A stretch of DNA of 64,000 bases from Myroides sp. 1354 (GTDB lineage: Bacteria > Bacteroidota > Bacteroidia > Flavobacteriales > Flavobacteriaceae), in the NCBI RefSeq assembly GCF_030324495.1, contig NZ_JACAGN010000002.1, positions 124,001 to 188,000 on the forward strand, written 5' to 3'. The position numbers were made by a program, and so were the translations under genes. Positions 38,616-49,609 of this stretch are shown piece by piece. A model generated the notes under the pieces. That model did no database searches and was not told the origin of the DNA. It saw nothing but the letters and a program-made list of their open reading frames with translations. How positions within the stretch are numbered: the first letter of the stretch is position 1; each line of letters begins with the position of its first letter.

Positions 38616-38736
38616 TTATATGTAAGTTGTGCGTTGTGAATTTTTTTAATTGTACTTCAAAAAAATTCAATCTACGAACTCCTCTTGACTTTTTTGATTG
38701 AAGTGAAAATTAGAGAAAGTCAAGATGAATGCTATA

Positions 38737-39315
38737 TCAAGGTTTTAACTTACTGCTACTCCATGCTCCATTTTCCCATTCAAACAAAATTCGCTCGTGA
38801 AAACGAGCTTCGCTAAAAAGGAGAAATTCAATGCGAAAAGGTTGAACCACCCAGGCAGCAAAAGACGCTGGAGTAGGCAACGCTTTTCCTTCATACTGTT
38901 GCAATAATGCAGTATAAGCCTCTTCTAATTCGGCTAGATCTTGTAAACCCTCTCCTTGTGCACTAACTATAGAAACGGCTTGACTCTCTCTGTTACGCTC
39001 CTGAAAATAACGATGACTATAAGACGAATCCAACTCCTCGATTACACCTTGTATGCGAACTTGTACATGGGTACTCGTCCACCAAAAAGCAAGGGATACC
39101 TTGTTGTTCTTCTCTACTTCTTGTCCTTTACGCGCCGTCTTACTTCCCGTAATAATGAAGCTATTCCCTATTATCTCTTTACAAGACACAAAACGACTAT
39201 TGGGAAATCCATCCAAACCAATAGATGTAAAACAACAAGCAGAAGGAATTTTAACAGGGGTTACTTTTAATTCTTCTTCAAACAGTTGACGAAATAAAGA
39301 AATCGGTTCTTTCAT
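38737..39315 (-). CDS. pyridoxamine 5'-phosphate oxidase-family protein (PdxH-like)
   Basis: 192 residues of the FMN-binding split barrel. PSACCFTSIGLDGFPNSRFV and GSKTARKGQEVEKNNKVSLAFWW match the FMN-binding strands of PdxH. EARFHERILFEWENGAWSSSKL matches its C-terminal dimerisation part and keeps Arg/His of the canonical RLHDR. The usual WQG motif before it is changed (FLLFSEARFHER) and the N-terminal lid is shorter than in E. coli PdxH. It is therefore either a short pyridoxal-phosphate synthase or a related flavoenzyme. Confidence 0.85.
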   Translation of the reverse strand: MKEPISLFRQLFEEELKVTPVKIPSACCFTSIGLDGFPNSRFVSCKEIIGNSFIITGSKTARKGQEVEKNNKVSLAFWWTSTHVQVRIQGVIEELDSSYSHRYFQERNRESQAVSIVSAQGEGLQDLAELEEAYTALLQQYEGKALPTPASFAAWVVQPFRIEFLLFSEARFHERILFEWENGAWSSSKLKP

Positions 39316-39350
39316 ACCTTTTTTAGATTCAAATTCATCTTGCCTAAAAA

Positions 39351-39385
39351 TAAAAAAACATCTTTGCTTTTAAAAACAAAGATGT
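39351..39385 (-). terminator. Rho-independent terminator of rpe
   Basis: ACATCTTTG/CAAAGATGT stem with a 10-base loop; on the reverse strand seven T follow. It lies between rpe and the PdxH-like gene. Confidence 0.85.
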
Positions 39386-39451
39386 CATTTTTATATGAAA
39401 TTCGGCTGTACTTACTTTATCAGTAAACAAATGCCTTTCGTCTCTATAGGA

Positions 39452-40111
39452 TTATTTTACGATTTCCTTTAAATCAGCAATTGTTGCCATAGGATCTGCA
39501 GCACTAAACACAAAATTACCCGCTACAAGTGCTTCTGCTCCCGCATCTACTAAAGCTTTTGCATTTTTGCTATTTACACCACCATCAATCTCAATGATTA
39601 CATTTGCTCCTTTAGCCTCAATCAGGGCTTTTAATTTGCGTACTTTCTCGTATGTATTTTCGATAAAACTCTGTCCTCCAAAACCAGGATTAACGCTCAT
39701 AATCAACACTAAATCCAAATCTTGAATAATATCTTCCAAAACCGAAACGGGTGTATGTGGGTTTAAAGCAACTCCAGCTTGCATCCCCTCCGCTTTGATT
39801 GCTTGTACAGTGCGGTGTAAATGCGTACAAGCCTCGTAGTGTACTGTTAAGATATCTGCACCTAAATCTTTAAATGTTTTGATATAACGATCAGGATCTA
39901 CAATCATCAAATGCACGTCTAGCGTTTTCTTTGCGTGTTTATTGATAGCCGCTAAAACGGGCATTCCAAAAGAGATATTTGGCACGAAAACACCGTCCAT
40001 AATATCAATGTGGAACCAATCCGCTTGACTTTCATTAATCATTTCAATATCGCGTTGTAGGTTTGCAAAATCGGCAGCCAAAACCGATGGCGCTATTTTT
40101 ATATTTTTCAT
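39452..40111 (-). CDS. rpe: ribulose-phosphate 3-epimerase
   Basis: 219 residues from the ATG at 40111 (MKNIKIAPSVLAADFANLQ), which matches the family start. The frame is open to 40132, but the extra MYKQHDS is not conserved. The TIM barrel motifs HIDIMDGVFVPNISFG, LDVHLMI, MSVNPGFGGQSF and EIDGGVNSKNA are present with the metal-binding His and Asp residues. It interconverts ribulose- and xylulose-5-phosphate in the pentose phosphate pathway. Confidence 0.97.
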   Translation of the reverse strand: MKNIKIAPSVLAADFANLQRDIEMINESQADWFHIDIMDGVFVPNISFGMPVLAAINKHAKKTLDVHLMIVDPDRYIKTFKDLGADILTVHYEACTHLHRTVQAIKAEGMQAGVALNPHTPVSVLEDIIQDLDLVLIMSVNPGFGGQSFIENTYEKVRKLKALIEAKGANVIIEIDGGVNSKNAKALVDAGAEALVAGNFVFSAADPMATIADLKEIVK

Positions 40112-40140
40112 ACTATCGTGTTGTTTGTACAAAGATAAAA

Positions 40141-40171
40141 AAATCCCAAGAGGAAAGTCCTCTCAGGATTT
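40141..40171 (-). terminator. terminator of lipB
   Basis: AAATCC/GGATTT outer pairs enclose an AGAGGA/TCCTCT stem, with a T-rich tail on the reverse strand (TTTTTTTAT). It lies between lipB and rpe. Confidence 0.75.
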
Positions 40172-40182
40172 TATAAATTATG

Positions 40183-40893
40183 TTATTGCTCTTTTATAGT
40201 TGCTTCAAATAATTCAGTAAAATACTTGATAATTTTAGCGCGTACTTCATCTTCATCTACGTAATTTACGCCCAATTCCACATGCAAAGAAGTCACACCT
40301 TTACCGCGAATCCCACAAGGAATAATATTGTCAAAATACCCTAAGTCCGAGTTGACATTCAAGGCAAAACCGTGCATGGTCACCCAACGAGAAGCACGTA
40401 CGCCCATAGCGCAGATCTTTCTTGCAAATGGAGTACCAGCATCCAACCAAACTCCTGTTTCTCCTTCACTTCTACCCGATTCAATACCGTAATCTTTAAG
40501 TACAAGAATCATCGTTTCTTCCAACAAACGCAGATACTTGTGAATATCAGTAAAGAAGTTTTCCAAATCTAAAATAGGATAGCCTACAATTTGACCTGGT
40601 CCGTGATAAGTAATATCACCTCCTCTATTAATCTTATAAAATGTAGCACCTTTCGCTTTTAATTGCTCGTCATTGAGCAATAAATTTTCAATGTCTCCAC
40701 TTTTTCCTAAGGTATACACATGAGGGTGTTCAACAAACAAAAAATAATTGGGTGTTGGCTCCTCTGTTTCCTCTCTTCTATTTTTGATTTTAATATCTAA
40801 AACCGATTGAAAGAGTTCTTCTTGATAGGCCCAAGTATCTTTATAGTCTTTTTCGCCTAAATCAATTAGGGTTACTTCTTTATTCATGTTCAA
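40183..40893 (-). CDS. lipB: octanoyl-(acyl carrier protein):protein octanoyltransferase LipB
   Basis: 236 residues. It moves octanoyl groups from ACP to lipoyl domains, the first step of lipoate synthesis. Motifs: NRGGDITYHGPGQIVGYPIL, GVWLDAGTPFARKICAMGVR, and the catalytic cysteine region IIPCGIRGKGVTSLH. The start is at MNMNKEVTLIDLG, with the third residue as an alternative. The YqaE-type gene ends 5 bases upstream (40898), so the two may be co-transcribed. Confidence 0.97.
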   Translation of the reverse strand: MNMNKEVTLIDLGEKDYKDTWAYQEELFQSVLDIKIKNRREETEEPTPNYFLFVEHPHVYTLGKSGDIENLLLNDEQLKAKGATFYKINRGGDITYHGPGQIVGYPILDLENFFTDIHKYLRLLEETMILVLKDYGIESGRSEGETGVWLDAGTPFARKICAMGVRASRWVTMHGFALNVNSDLGYFDNIIPCGIRGKGVTSLHVELGVNYVDEDEVRAKIIKYFTELFEATIKEQ

Positions 40894-40897
40894 AAAC

Positions 40898-41062
40898 TTA
40901 GCGGTTATATTTCGGATTATTGAGAATGACTAAAGCTCCGATAACCCCCGGAATCCACCCTGCTAAGGTTAAAAGAAAAACAATTAGTATGGATCCGCAC
41001 CCTTTATCGTACACGGCAATAGGCGGAAATATAATAGACAAAATTACTCTCCAAATACTCAT
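40898..41062 (-). CDS. YqaE/Pmp3-family small membrane protein
   Basis: An ORF of 54 residues on the reverse strand, from ATG at 41062 to TAA at 40898-40900. It begins MSIWRVILSIIFPPIAVYDK and continues GCGSILIVFLLTLAGWIPG, then VIGALVILNNPKYNR. This is the YqaE/Pmp3/plasma-membrane proteolipid 3 pattern: two membrane helices, a short polar turn and the FPPIAV and LTLxGWIPGxIHA-like motifs. These proteins are linked to membrane potential and salt stress. It is easily missed because of its size. lipB follows on the same strand. Confidence 0.9.
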   Translation of the reverse strand: MSIWRVILSIIFPPIAVYDKGCGSILIVFLLTLAGWIPGVIGALVILNNPKYNR

Positions 41063-41218
41063 AATCACTTATTTATACCGTACAAATTTCGTCATTTTTT
41101 ATGAATAATGACTATGATTTCAGTTAAACCCGCTCTTGAGATTCCCTCAAAATAGATCAATTGACTAATTAACTGACATTTGGAGAGATACAATGGGTCG
41201 TAATTTTTAAAGATTACC

Positions 41219-41226
41219 TATATTTG
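41219..41226 (+). promoter_or_regulatory. -7 element of the lysS promoter
   Basis: TATATTTG matches TAnnTTTG and lies about 35 bases before the lysS start codon. The -33 element is not clear. Confidence 0.6.
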
Positions 41227-41260
41227 CACTTTATAAATTAATTCATAATTCACAATTATT

Positions 41261-42961
41261 ATGCAACTTTCAGAACAAGAAATCATCAGAAGAGAGAAGC
41301 TCGCAAAATTGCAAGAGCTTGGTGTGAATCCTTATCCTGCAAACTTATTTCCAGTAAATCATACATCCAAGCAGATAAAGAACGGTTTTGAAGAAGGTAA
41401 GAAGGTAATTGTGGCGGGGAGATTAATGTCTTCACGTATTCAAGGAAAAGCTTCTTTCGCAACGATTCAAGACAGTGAAGGAAAAATTCAATTGTACATC
41501 AATAGAGACGAACTTTGTCCAGGAGAGAACAAAGATTTATATAACGAAGTTTACAAAAAACTAATCGATCTAGGAGATATTATTGGTATTGAAGGAGAGT
41601 TGTTCACTACACAAGTAGGAGAAAAAACTGTACGTGTACAAGGACTTTCTTTGTTGAGTAAATCACTACGTCCATTACCGTTACCAAAAACAGATGCCGA
41701 AGGGAATACTTTTGACGCTTTTACAGATCCAGAATTGCGTTACAGAATGCGTTATGTTGACTTAGTTGTCAATCCACAGCACAAGGAGATTTTCGTTAAG
41801 CGTACTAAATTGTTCAACGCTATGCGTCAGTTCTTCAACGAGGCTGGCTATATGGAGGTTGAAACACCTGTATTGCAATCTATCCCTGGAGGTGCATCGG
41901 CTCGTCCATTCATTACGCATCACAATGCTTTAGATATTCCGTTGTATTTGCGTATTGCAAACGAATTGTATTTAAAACGTTTAATCGTTGGTGGGTTTGA
42001 TGGAGTATATGAATTCTCTAAAAACTTCCGTAACGAGGGGATGGATAGAACACATAATCCAGAGTTTACGGCAATGGAAATCTATGTAGCTTACAAAGAT
42101 TACAACTGGATGATGGAATTCACAGAGCGCCTATTAGAGTTCTGTGCGATTGCTGTAAATGGAACGACAAAAGCAACATTTGGCGAGCACGAAATCGACT
42201 TTAAAGCACCTTATAAGCGAATCACTATGGCTGATTCGATTAAAGAATTCACTGGTTTTGACATTACCGGAAAGACTGAAGAAGAAATTCGTCAAGCGGC
42301 TTTAGGCATGGGAATTCCAGTAGACCAAACGATGGGTAAAGGGAAGTTAATTGACGAGATTTTTGGTGAAAAATGTGAAGGAAATTACATCCAACCGACC
42401 TATATCACTGATTATCCAAAAGAAATGTCTCCATTGACAAAAGCACACCGCGATAATCCAGAGTTAACGGAGCGTTTTGAATTAATGGTTTGTGGAAAAG
42501 AAATTGCCAATGCCTATTCAGAGTTAAACGACCCTATTGACCAAAGAGAGCGTTTTGAAGCTCAAATGGCTTTAGCAGATCGCGGAGATGACGAAGCGAT
42601 GTTTATCGACCAAGATTTCTTGCGTGCATTAGAATACGGAATGCCACCTACCTCAGGATTGGGAATTGGAATGGATCGTTTAATCATGTTCTTGACCAAT
42701 AATCCATCGATTCAAGAAGTGTTATTCTTCCCACAAATGAGACCTGAAAAAACGGCTCCTGCTGTAGAATTATCAGATGAAGAAAAAATCATCATCCAAA
42801 TTCTAGAGAAAAACGAAAACAAAGTCGAGCTAGGTTCGTTAAAAGAACAAGCGGCTTTGAGTGGTAAGAAATGGGATAAAGCAATGAAAGCTTTATCTTC
42901 ACACAATTTGACCAAAATAGTGACTGAAGAAGAAACAAAATATGTTGTTTATCAACACTAA
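41261..42961 (+). CDS. lysS: lysyl-tRNA synthetase, class II, with C-terminal extension
   Basis: 566 residues. The N-terminal OB-fold anticodon-binding domain (about 55-150) precedes the class II core with motif 2 (FRNEGMDRTHNPEFT) and motif 3 (GLGIGMDRLIMFLT). Typical bacterial LysS ends shortly after motif 3. Here about 65 further residues form a charged winged-helix-like domain (LSDEEKIIIQILEKNENKVEL, LKEQAALSGKKWDKAM, KIVTEEETKYVVY). The function of that extension is not known. It charges tRNA-Lys. A terminator follows. Confidence 0.97.
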   Translation: MQLSEQEIIRREKLAKLQELGVNPYPANLFPVNHTSKQIKNGFEEGKKVIVAGRLMSSRIQGKASFATIQDSEGKIQLYINRDELCPGENKDLYNEVYKKLIDLGDIIGIEGELFTTQVGEKTVRVQGLSLLSKSLRPLPLPKTDAEGNTFDAFTDPELRYRMRYVDLVVNPQHKEIFVKRTKLFNAMRQFFNEAGYMEVETPVLQSIPGGASARPFITHHNALDIPLYLRIANELYLKRLIVGGFDGVYEFSKNFRNEGMDRTHNPEFTAMEIYVAYKDYNWMMEFTERLLEFCAIAVNGTTKATFGEHEIDFKAPYKRITMADSIKEFTGFDITGKTEEEIRQAALGMGIPVDQTMGKGKLIDEIFGEKCEGNYIQPTYITDYPKEMSPLTKAHRDNPELTERFELMVCGKEIANAYSELNDPIDQRERFEAQMALADRGDDEAMFIDQDFLRALEYGMPPTSGLGIGMDRLIMFLTNNPSIQEVLFFPQMRPEKTAPAVELSDEEKIIIQILEKNENKVELGSLKEQAALSGKKWDKAMKALSSHNLTKIVTEEETKYVVYQH

Positions 42962-42991
42962 AAAAAAGGGGTGCTTTGCATCCCTTTTTTT
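42961..42991 (+). terminator. Rho-independent terminator of lysS
   Basis: AAAAAAAGGG/CCCTTTTTTT stem with GATGC-type inner pairing; starts right at the stop codon. Confidence 0.85.
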
Positions 42992-43007
42992 ATTCAAACA
43001 AGTACAT

Positions 43008-43040
43008 AAAAAAAGCACTGCTCAAGCAGTGCTTTTTTTT
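43008..43040 (-). terminator. Rho-independent terminator of rpoD
   Basis: AAAAAGCACTGCT/AGCAGTGCTTTTT stem with a 3-base loop; T tract on the reverse strand. It ends where the rpoD stop codon begins. Confidence 0.9.
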
Positions 43041-43904
43041 TTATCCTAAATACGTTTTCAGTATTTTACTTCTTGAAGTGTGTTTCAAGCGACGAATCGC
43101 TTTTTCCTTAATCTGTCTAACGCGTTCTCTTGTTAAATCAAACGTTTCTCCTATTTCTTCTAACGTCATTGGGTGTTGATCCCCTAAACCGAAGTATAAG
43201 CGAACTACATCAGCCTCACGAGGTGTAAGCGTTTCCAATGCTCGTTCAATCTCTGTACGCAAAGATTCGTGGATTAACTCACGGTCTGGGTTTGGTGATT
43301 CACCTGAACGCAATACGTCATATAAGTTAGAATCTTCTCCTTCTACCAAAGGAGCATCCATAGATAAGTGACGTCCTGAGTTTTTCATACTCTCTTTTAC
43401 ATCATTGACAGTCATATCCAACTCTACTGCAATTTCCTCTGCTGAAGGTGGACGTTCATTAGACTGTTCTAATAACGCGTACATCTTGTTAATTTTATTG
43501 ATCGAACCAATTTTGTTTAATGGTAAACGTACAATTCTCGATTGCTCAGCTAAAGCGGATAAAATAGATTGTCTAATCCACCAAACTGCATAAGAAATAA
43601 ATTTAAAACCACGAGTTTCATCAAAACGCTGTGCTGCCTTGATCAATCCTAAGTTTCCTTCATTAATTAAATCCGGAAGTGTCAACCCTTGGTTTTGGTA
43701 TTGTTTTGCTACCGAAACCACGAATCTTAAGTTCGCTTTAGTTAACTTTTCTAAAGCTCTTTGATCTCCTGCTTTAATTCGTTGCGCTAATTCTACCTCT
43801 TCATCTGCAGTAATCAAATCTACTTTACCAATCTCTTGCAAATACTTATCTAGTGAAGCGGTTTCACGATTCGTAACTTGCTTGGTAATTTTAAGTTGTC
43901 TCAT
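43041..43904 (-). CDS. rpoD: primary RNA polymerase sigma factor (RpoD/SigA type)
   Basis: 287 residues, the short primary sigma of Bacteroidota, without region 1.1 or the non-conserved insert. Region 1.2 is [20 protein letters not shown]; region 2 is [18 protein letters not shown] to [10 protein letters not shown]; region 3 includes [16 protein letters not shown]; region 4 contains the -35 recognition helix ([23 protein letters not shown]). It directs transcription from TTG/TAnnTTTG promoters, many of which appear in this window. A purine-rich AAGGAG precedes the start, unusual in this genome. Confidence 0.97.
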   Translation of the reverse strand: MRQLKITKQVTNRETASLDKYLQEIGKVDLITADEEVELAQRIKAGDQRALEKLTKANLRFVVSVAKQYQNQGLTLPDLINEGNLGLIKAAQRFDETRGFKFISYAVWWIRQSILSALAEQSRIVRLPLNKIGSINKINKMYALLEQSNERPPSAEEIAVELDMTVNDVKESMKNSGRHLSMDAPLVEGEDSNLYDVLRSGESPNPDRELIHESLRTEIERALETLTPREADVVRLYFGLGDQHPMTLEEIGETFDLTRERVRQIKEKAIRRLKHTSRSKILKTYLG

Positions 43905-44023
43905 AGTATTTTACTCCTTATTTGTCTTTGTCCTTAATGGTCTACAATAGTTATACGTACAGTTATATCAAAAGGTTACAATATTTTTAAAAATATTTTC
44001 CTTTTGTAGCATTCTAAAAAAAT

Positions 44024-44054
44024 AAAGCCCTAAAAACATGATTTTTAAGGCTTT
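44024..44054 (-). terminator. Rho-independent terminator of the trimethylamine monooxygenase gene
   Basis: AAAGCCTTAAAAA/TTTTTAGGGCTTT stem (one G-T pair) with a TCATG loop, followed on the reverse strand by ATTTTTTT. Confidence 0.85.
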
Positions 44055-44087
44055 GTAAAAACAATTTATTTAAAAAAATCTCAAAGA

Positions 44088-45728
<1,641 letters not shown>

Positions 45729-45734
45729 TTCTAG

Positions 45735-45766
45735 CAAATATAAGCAATTTTTAGGACATGACCAAA
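45735..45766 (-). promoter_or_regulatory. promoter of tmm leader
   Basis: On the reverse strand TTTG (45763-45766) and TATATTTG (45735-45742) are separated by 20 bases, a model Bacteroidota promoter. It places the transcript start near 45728, far from the coding region, so a long leader is expected. Confidence 0.8.
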
Positions 45767-45874
45767 TCAGCCCGTTTTTAACTACTTAAAAATCAAGCTA
45801 TAATTTCAAAATAATTCAATTGTAGGAAAAGATAAAATGAATATCTTTATTCTAACCAACAAAAACAGATTAAG

Positions 45875-46165
45875 ATGAATCAAACACCTAAACTAACTAT
45901 TACGTTACACAGCCTTTCTTTCTTAAGTGCTTTACTGATTATCAGTTTCGTACTTTTGAGTCGAATTGGAGCCAATGGAATCTATACTTATACTGTTATA
46001 GGTGCTTTATATGAGTTGTTGTGGTTTCCACTACTAGCGACCCTATTTTGCATCCCAATTTTATGGTTTGTATTAGCGATAAAGAAAAAAGTAGCTTGGC
46101 GTACATTAATTTTACCTAGTATGCTCTCCGTTACTACCCTATTGTATTTGATTATTTCTCAATAA
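45875..46165 (+). CDS. small membrane protein, unknown function
   Basis: 96 residues with three membrane helices (about residues 10-30, 40-67 and 75-94: LSFLSALLIISFVLLS, LLWFPLLATLFCIPILWFVLAI, LILPSMLSVTTLLYLI). No recognised family. It is divergent from the tmm leader, and a bidirectional terminator follows it. Position alone gives no functional link. Confidence 0.7.
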   Translation: MNQTPKLTITLHSLSFLSALLIISFVLLSRIGANGIYTYTVIGALYELLWFPLLATLFCIPILWFVLAIKKKVAWRTLILPSMLSVTTLLYLIISQ

Positions 46166-46192
46166 AAAAGAGCCGTTACAAACGGCTCTTTT
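46166..46192. terminator. bidirectional terminator
   Basis: AAAAGAGCCGTT/AACGGCTCTTTT stem with a 3-base loop between two convergent genes (small membrane protein and panE). Confidence 0.92.
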
Positions 46193-46197
46193 GCTTA

Positions 46198-47136
46198 TTA
46201 TAAGGTATATTTTCCTTGTTTATCTTTCAACACGGCATACATTTTTTGATAAGTTTGAACATCCGTTTGCAGACGTTCTCCTTCTCGAATTAAATATCCT
46301 GCCATGACTTCAAGCTCTGTTTGCGCTTTATTACTAGAAAAATCACTATGCATAGACGTAGTAGAATCAAAGGGAATTGCTGCCAAACGCTCCATAATTA
46401 CCTCAACAGCGTCTTTTGTCAACTGAACTCCTTTTGCTATAGCTACTGCACTCGCTTCTGTTACTAATGTATGTATCGTAGCGGTATGATCGCGCATCAC
46501 TACTCCAAAAGAGCAATTGTAAAATGTCGTTGCTACTGCAGAAGAAGAAACTAAAATATACTTTTCCCATACTTCTTTAGCGATATCTTGAGTACAAAAA
46601 GAATTAATTCCAGCTGCTTGTAATAAATGATTCACTTGCCTCATCAAAGAAGTTACTTTTTCTGTGCGTCCAAACACAATTTTTTGCCTGCCACTTGGAT
46701 TGTCAATCACCCCAGGTTCCTTTAAACGAGAAACCATATACGTACAGCCTTGCCATACTTCCGCTTCAAGTTCACGATCTAGCTTTTCAAAAGCCTCTAC
46801 TCCATTTAACAGAGGTAAAATAACGGTATTTTTAGCCACGATTGCCTTCAAATCAACAATTACCTCATCTAGGTCATATTCCTTCGTACAAAGTAAGATA
46901 AAATCCATCTTACCCAAATCTTGTACGCGTTCTACTACTCGAGTTGGTTTTCCAACGATAACACTATCTTTAGATAACACTGTCAGTCCGTGTTTTTTGA
47001 TTTGTTTGCCGTGCTCTCCTCTAGCAACAAAGTGAATATCCACTTGTTCTTCGCTTTCAAAATGATGCGCCAACAGTCCACCATAAAATCCACCAACCCC
47101 TCCTAAACCAATAATTCCTATATTTACTTTACTCAT
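46198..47136 (-). CDS. panE: 2-dehydropantoate 2-reductase (ketopantoate reductase)
   Basis: 312 residues. N-terminal NADPH-binding NIGIIGLGGVGGFYGGLLA, the middle LLCTKEYDLDEVI and LPLLNGVEAFEKL, and the C-terminal catalytic Lys region QDIAKEVWEKYILVSSSA with SMHSDFSSNKAQTELEVMAGYLIREGE. It reduces ketopantoate to pantoate in coenzyme A synthesis; a relative with another substrate is possible because the family is broad. It lies between the terminator at 46166 and the pnp gene. Confidence 0.9.
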   Translation of the reverse strand: MSKVNIGIIGLGGVGGFYGGLLAHHFESEEQVDIHFVARGEHGKQIKKHGLTVLSKDSVIVGKPTRVVERVQDLGKMDFILLCTKEYDLDEVIVDLKAIVAKNTVILPLLNGVEAFEKLDRELEAEVWQGCTYMVSRLKEPGVIDNPSGRQKIVFGRTEKVTSLMRQVNHLLQAAGINSFCTQDIAKEVWEKYILVSSSAVATTFYNCSFGVVMRDHTATIHTLVTEASAVAIAKGVQLTKDAVEVIMERLAAIPFDSTTSMHSDFSSNKAQTELEVMAGYLIREGERLQTDVQTYQKMYAVLKDKQGKYTL

Positions 47137-47212
47137 ATTGTATTTCTTTATTGAGTTTTAAAGATACTCAAAAACCGAGAAAACTCGCTATTTCTAAAGG
47201 GTATAAAAACAA

Positions 47213-47237
47213 AAAAACACCTCAAATGAGGTGTTTT
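47213..47237 (-). terminator. Rho-independent terminator of pnp
   Basis: AAAAACACCTC/GAGGTGTTTTT stem with an AAAT-type loop; on the reverse strand T follows (TTTTTTTG). It lies 17 bases after the pnp stop. Confidence 0.9.
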
Positions 47238-47253
47238 TATATGATGATCAGCA

Positions 47254-49434
47254 TTACTTCTTCTCTTCTGTTTTTGCTCCTTGAGTTCCTTCTGGTTTGT
47301 TACCTTCTGGTTTATTTTCTCTTGGAGGACGCGGCATAAGCGCTTTTTTAGAAACTTTAGGTTTTTTCGTTTTCGGATCAATACCCATGTATTTCACTTC
47401 TAACTCATCTCCAATTTTCAATACATCTGAAGGATTTTCAATGCGTTTCCAATCAAATTCAGATACGTGAAGTAAAGTTTCTTTTCCTGGTACGAATTCT
47501 ACTACTGCACCAAAATCTAACATTTTCACTACTTTCACTTTATACACTTCTCCTTCAACTGGAGAGAAGATTGTATTGCTAATTGAAGCTAAAGCTCTAT
47601 CCATACCTGCTTGATCAGTACCCAATACTTCAATTAAACCAAAGTCACCTTCTTCGTTAATAACGATCGTAGTACCTGTTTCAGCTTGAAGTGCTTGAAT
47701 ATTTTTACCTCCAGGTCCGATAATTGCACCGATAAAATCTTTCGGGATTGTAACAGTAACAATTTTAGGTGCTTTCGGTTTTACTGTAGCGTTAGGAACA
47801 GCAATTGTTTCTTCTAACAATCCTAAGATATGTAGACGACCGTCCAGTGCTTGTTTCAATGCTTGTTCCATGATATCATAAGCTAATCCATCGATTTTAA
47901 TGTCCATTTGACAAGCTGTGATACCATCTCTTGTTCCAGTAACCTTAAAGTCCATATCTCCTAAGTGATCTTCATCCCCTAAGATATCAGACAATACAGC
48001 CCAACGTCCTGTTTTAGAATCCGAGATTAATCCCATTGCAATACCAGAAACTGGTTTCACAATTTGAATACCTGCATCCATTAGCGCTAAAGTACCCGCA
48101 CAAACTGTTGCCATAGAAGACGAACCGTTTGACTCTAATACTTCAGAAACTAAACGAATAGTATACGGACAATCTGCAGGAATCATGTTTTTCAACGCAC
48201 GTTGCGCTAAGTTTCCATGTCCAACCTCACGACGTGAAGTACCTCTTAAAGGTTTTGCTTCACCAGTTGAGAATGGAGGGAAGTTATAGTGTAAATAGAA
48301 TCTTTCTTCTCCTTGTTCACTCGGTAAATCGATGATGTTTGCATCTCTTGATGTACCTAGTGTTACTGTAGCTAAAGCTTGGGTTTCACCACGTGTAAAG
48401 ATAGATGATCCGTGTACTGAAGGTAAATAATCTACTTCACTCCAGATTGGGCGGATTTCAGTCGTTTTACGACCATCTAAACGGATATTTTGATCTAAGA
48501 TCAAGTTGCGTACCGCTTCTTTTTGTGTCTTTTTGAAATAAGTACTGATAAGTTCAGCTTTTTCAGCTAAATCTTCTTCAGAGAATAAAGCTTTCACCTC
48601 TTCGTATACCTCAGCAAATTTCTCACCGCGTTCGCTTTTCGCACTTGCATGTGAAGCGATGTCATACAATTTAGCGTAAGCTGCATCATGAACGATTTTC
48701 TCTACTTCAGCATCGGTAACTTCTGGTTCATACTCACGGAAAGTAAGACCTAAAGCTGCACGCATTTTCTCTTGTGCTTCGATTTGAACTTTGATAGCGT
48801 CATGAGCAAACTTAATTGCATCGATCATTTCTTGTTCTGAGATTTCTCTCATCTCACCCTCTACCATACAAACAGAATCTTTAGATGCACCGATCATCAT
48901 GTCGATATCCGATTGATCTAATTGTTCTTTTGATGGGTTGATGATAAATTGTCCGTCGATACGTCCAACTCTCACCTCAGAGATTGAATTGTAAAAAGGA
49001 ATATCTGATACAGCTAATGCTGCAGAAGCAGCTAAACCAGCTAAAGCATCAGGCATTACATTTTCGTCATGAGACATTAACTGAATCATCACTTGTGTTT
49101 CCGCGTGGTAATCGTCTGGGAACAATGGGCGTAAACAACGGTCAACTAGACGCATTGTCAATACTTCTTGATCACTCGGGCGAGCCTCACGTTTAAAAAA
49201 GCCTCCTGGAAAACGTCCAGCAGCAGCGAATTTTTCTCTGTAATCTACAGTTAAGGGAAGGAAGTCCACACCAGGATTCGCTGTTCTCGCAGAAACTGCT
49301 GTAGCTAAAAGCATACAGTCTCCCATACGAACAACAACAGAACCATCTGCTTGTTTCGCTAATTTCCCCGTTTCGATTGAGATGCTACGTCCATCTCCTA
49401 AATCGATAATTTCTTTGGTTACCTTAGGAATCAT
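47254..49434 (-). CDS. pnp: polyribonucleotide nucleotidyltransferase (PNPase)
   Basis: 726 residues. Two RNase PH domains (first [12 protein letters not shown]..., [26 protein letters not shown]; second [39 protein letters not shown]), a KH domain ([20 protein letters not shown]) and an S1 domain ([20 protein letters not shown]), then a short lysine-rich tail. It degrades RNA from the 3' end with phosphate and takes part in RNA turnover. rpsO lies upstream in the classic rpsO-pnp order. The leader holds a UUCG hairpin and a long AC-only tract (see findings). Confidence 0.98.
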   Translation of the reverse strand: MIPKVTKEIIDLGDGRSISIETGKLAKQADGSVVVRMGDCMLLATAVSARTANPGVDFLPLTVDYREKFAAAGRFPGGFFKREARPSDQEVLTMRLVDRCLRPLFPDDYHAETQVMIQLMSHDENVMPDALAGLAASAALAVSDIPFYNSISEVRVGRIDGQFIINPSKEQLDQSDIDMMIGASKDSVCMVEGEMREISEQEMIDAIKFAHDAIKVQIEAQEKMRAALGLTFREYEPEVTDAEVEKIVHDAAYAKLYDIASHASAKSERGEKFAEVYEEVKALFSEEDLAEKAELISTYFKKTQKEAVRNLILDQNIRLDGRKTTEIRPIWSEVDYLPSVHGSSIFTRGETQALATVTLGTSRDANIIDLPSEQGEERFYLHYNFPPFSTGEAKPLRGTSRREVGHGNLAQRALKNMIPADCPYTIRLVSEVLESNGSSSMATVCAGTLALMDAGIQIVKPVSGIAMGLISDSKTGRWAVLSDILGDEDHLGDMDFKVTGTRDGITACQMDIKIDGLAYDIMEQALKQALDGRLHILGLLEETIAVPNATVKPKAPKIVTVTIPKDFIGAIIGPGGKNIQALQAETGTTIVINEEGDFGLIEVLGTDQAGMDRALASISNTIFSPVEGEVYKVKVVKMLDFGAVVEFVPGKETLLHVSEFDWKRIENPSDVLKIGDELEVKYMGIDPKTKKPKVSKKALMPRPPRENKPEGNKPEGTQGAKTEEKK

Positions 49435-49459
49435 AATAATTTAATACTTTAGGGTTTCT

Positions 49460-49518
49460 GTCTCTCCGAAGAGAGACGTAAAATGTGTTGTGTGTGTTGT
49501 GTTGTGTGTGTTGTTGTG
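49460..49518 (-). promoter_or_regulatory. pnp 5' leader: UUCG hairpin plus AC-only tract
   Basis: On the reverse strand an AC-only stretch of 35 bases (ACAAC/ACACAC repeats, 49484-49518) is followed by GTCTCTC-TTCG-GAGAGAC (49460-49477), a 7-bp stem with a UUCG tetraloop, then the pnp start. In enterobacteria the pnp leader stem is the target of RNase III/PNPase autoregulation; a similar role here is inference. Confidence 0.55.
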
Positions 49519-49575
49519 TAGTATATGAAACCCAATGAAAAACCAGATCTAACTCTGCTAAAGGCAAAAAAACAA

Positions 49576-49599
49576 AAAGAGGCGCGCAGGCACCTCTTT
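49576..49599 (-). terminator. hairpin after rpsO
   Basis: AAAGAGGTGC/GCGCCTCTTT (one T-G pair) with CTGC loop; TTGTTTTTTTG follows on the reverse strand. It lies 11 bases after the rpsO stop and could limit read-through into pnp. Confidence 0.8.
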
Positions 49600-49609
49600 C
49601 CTATATTGA

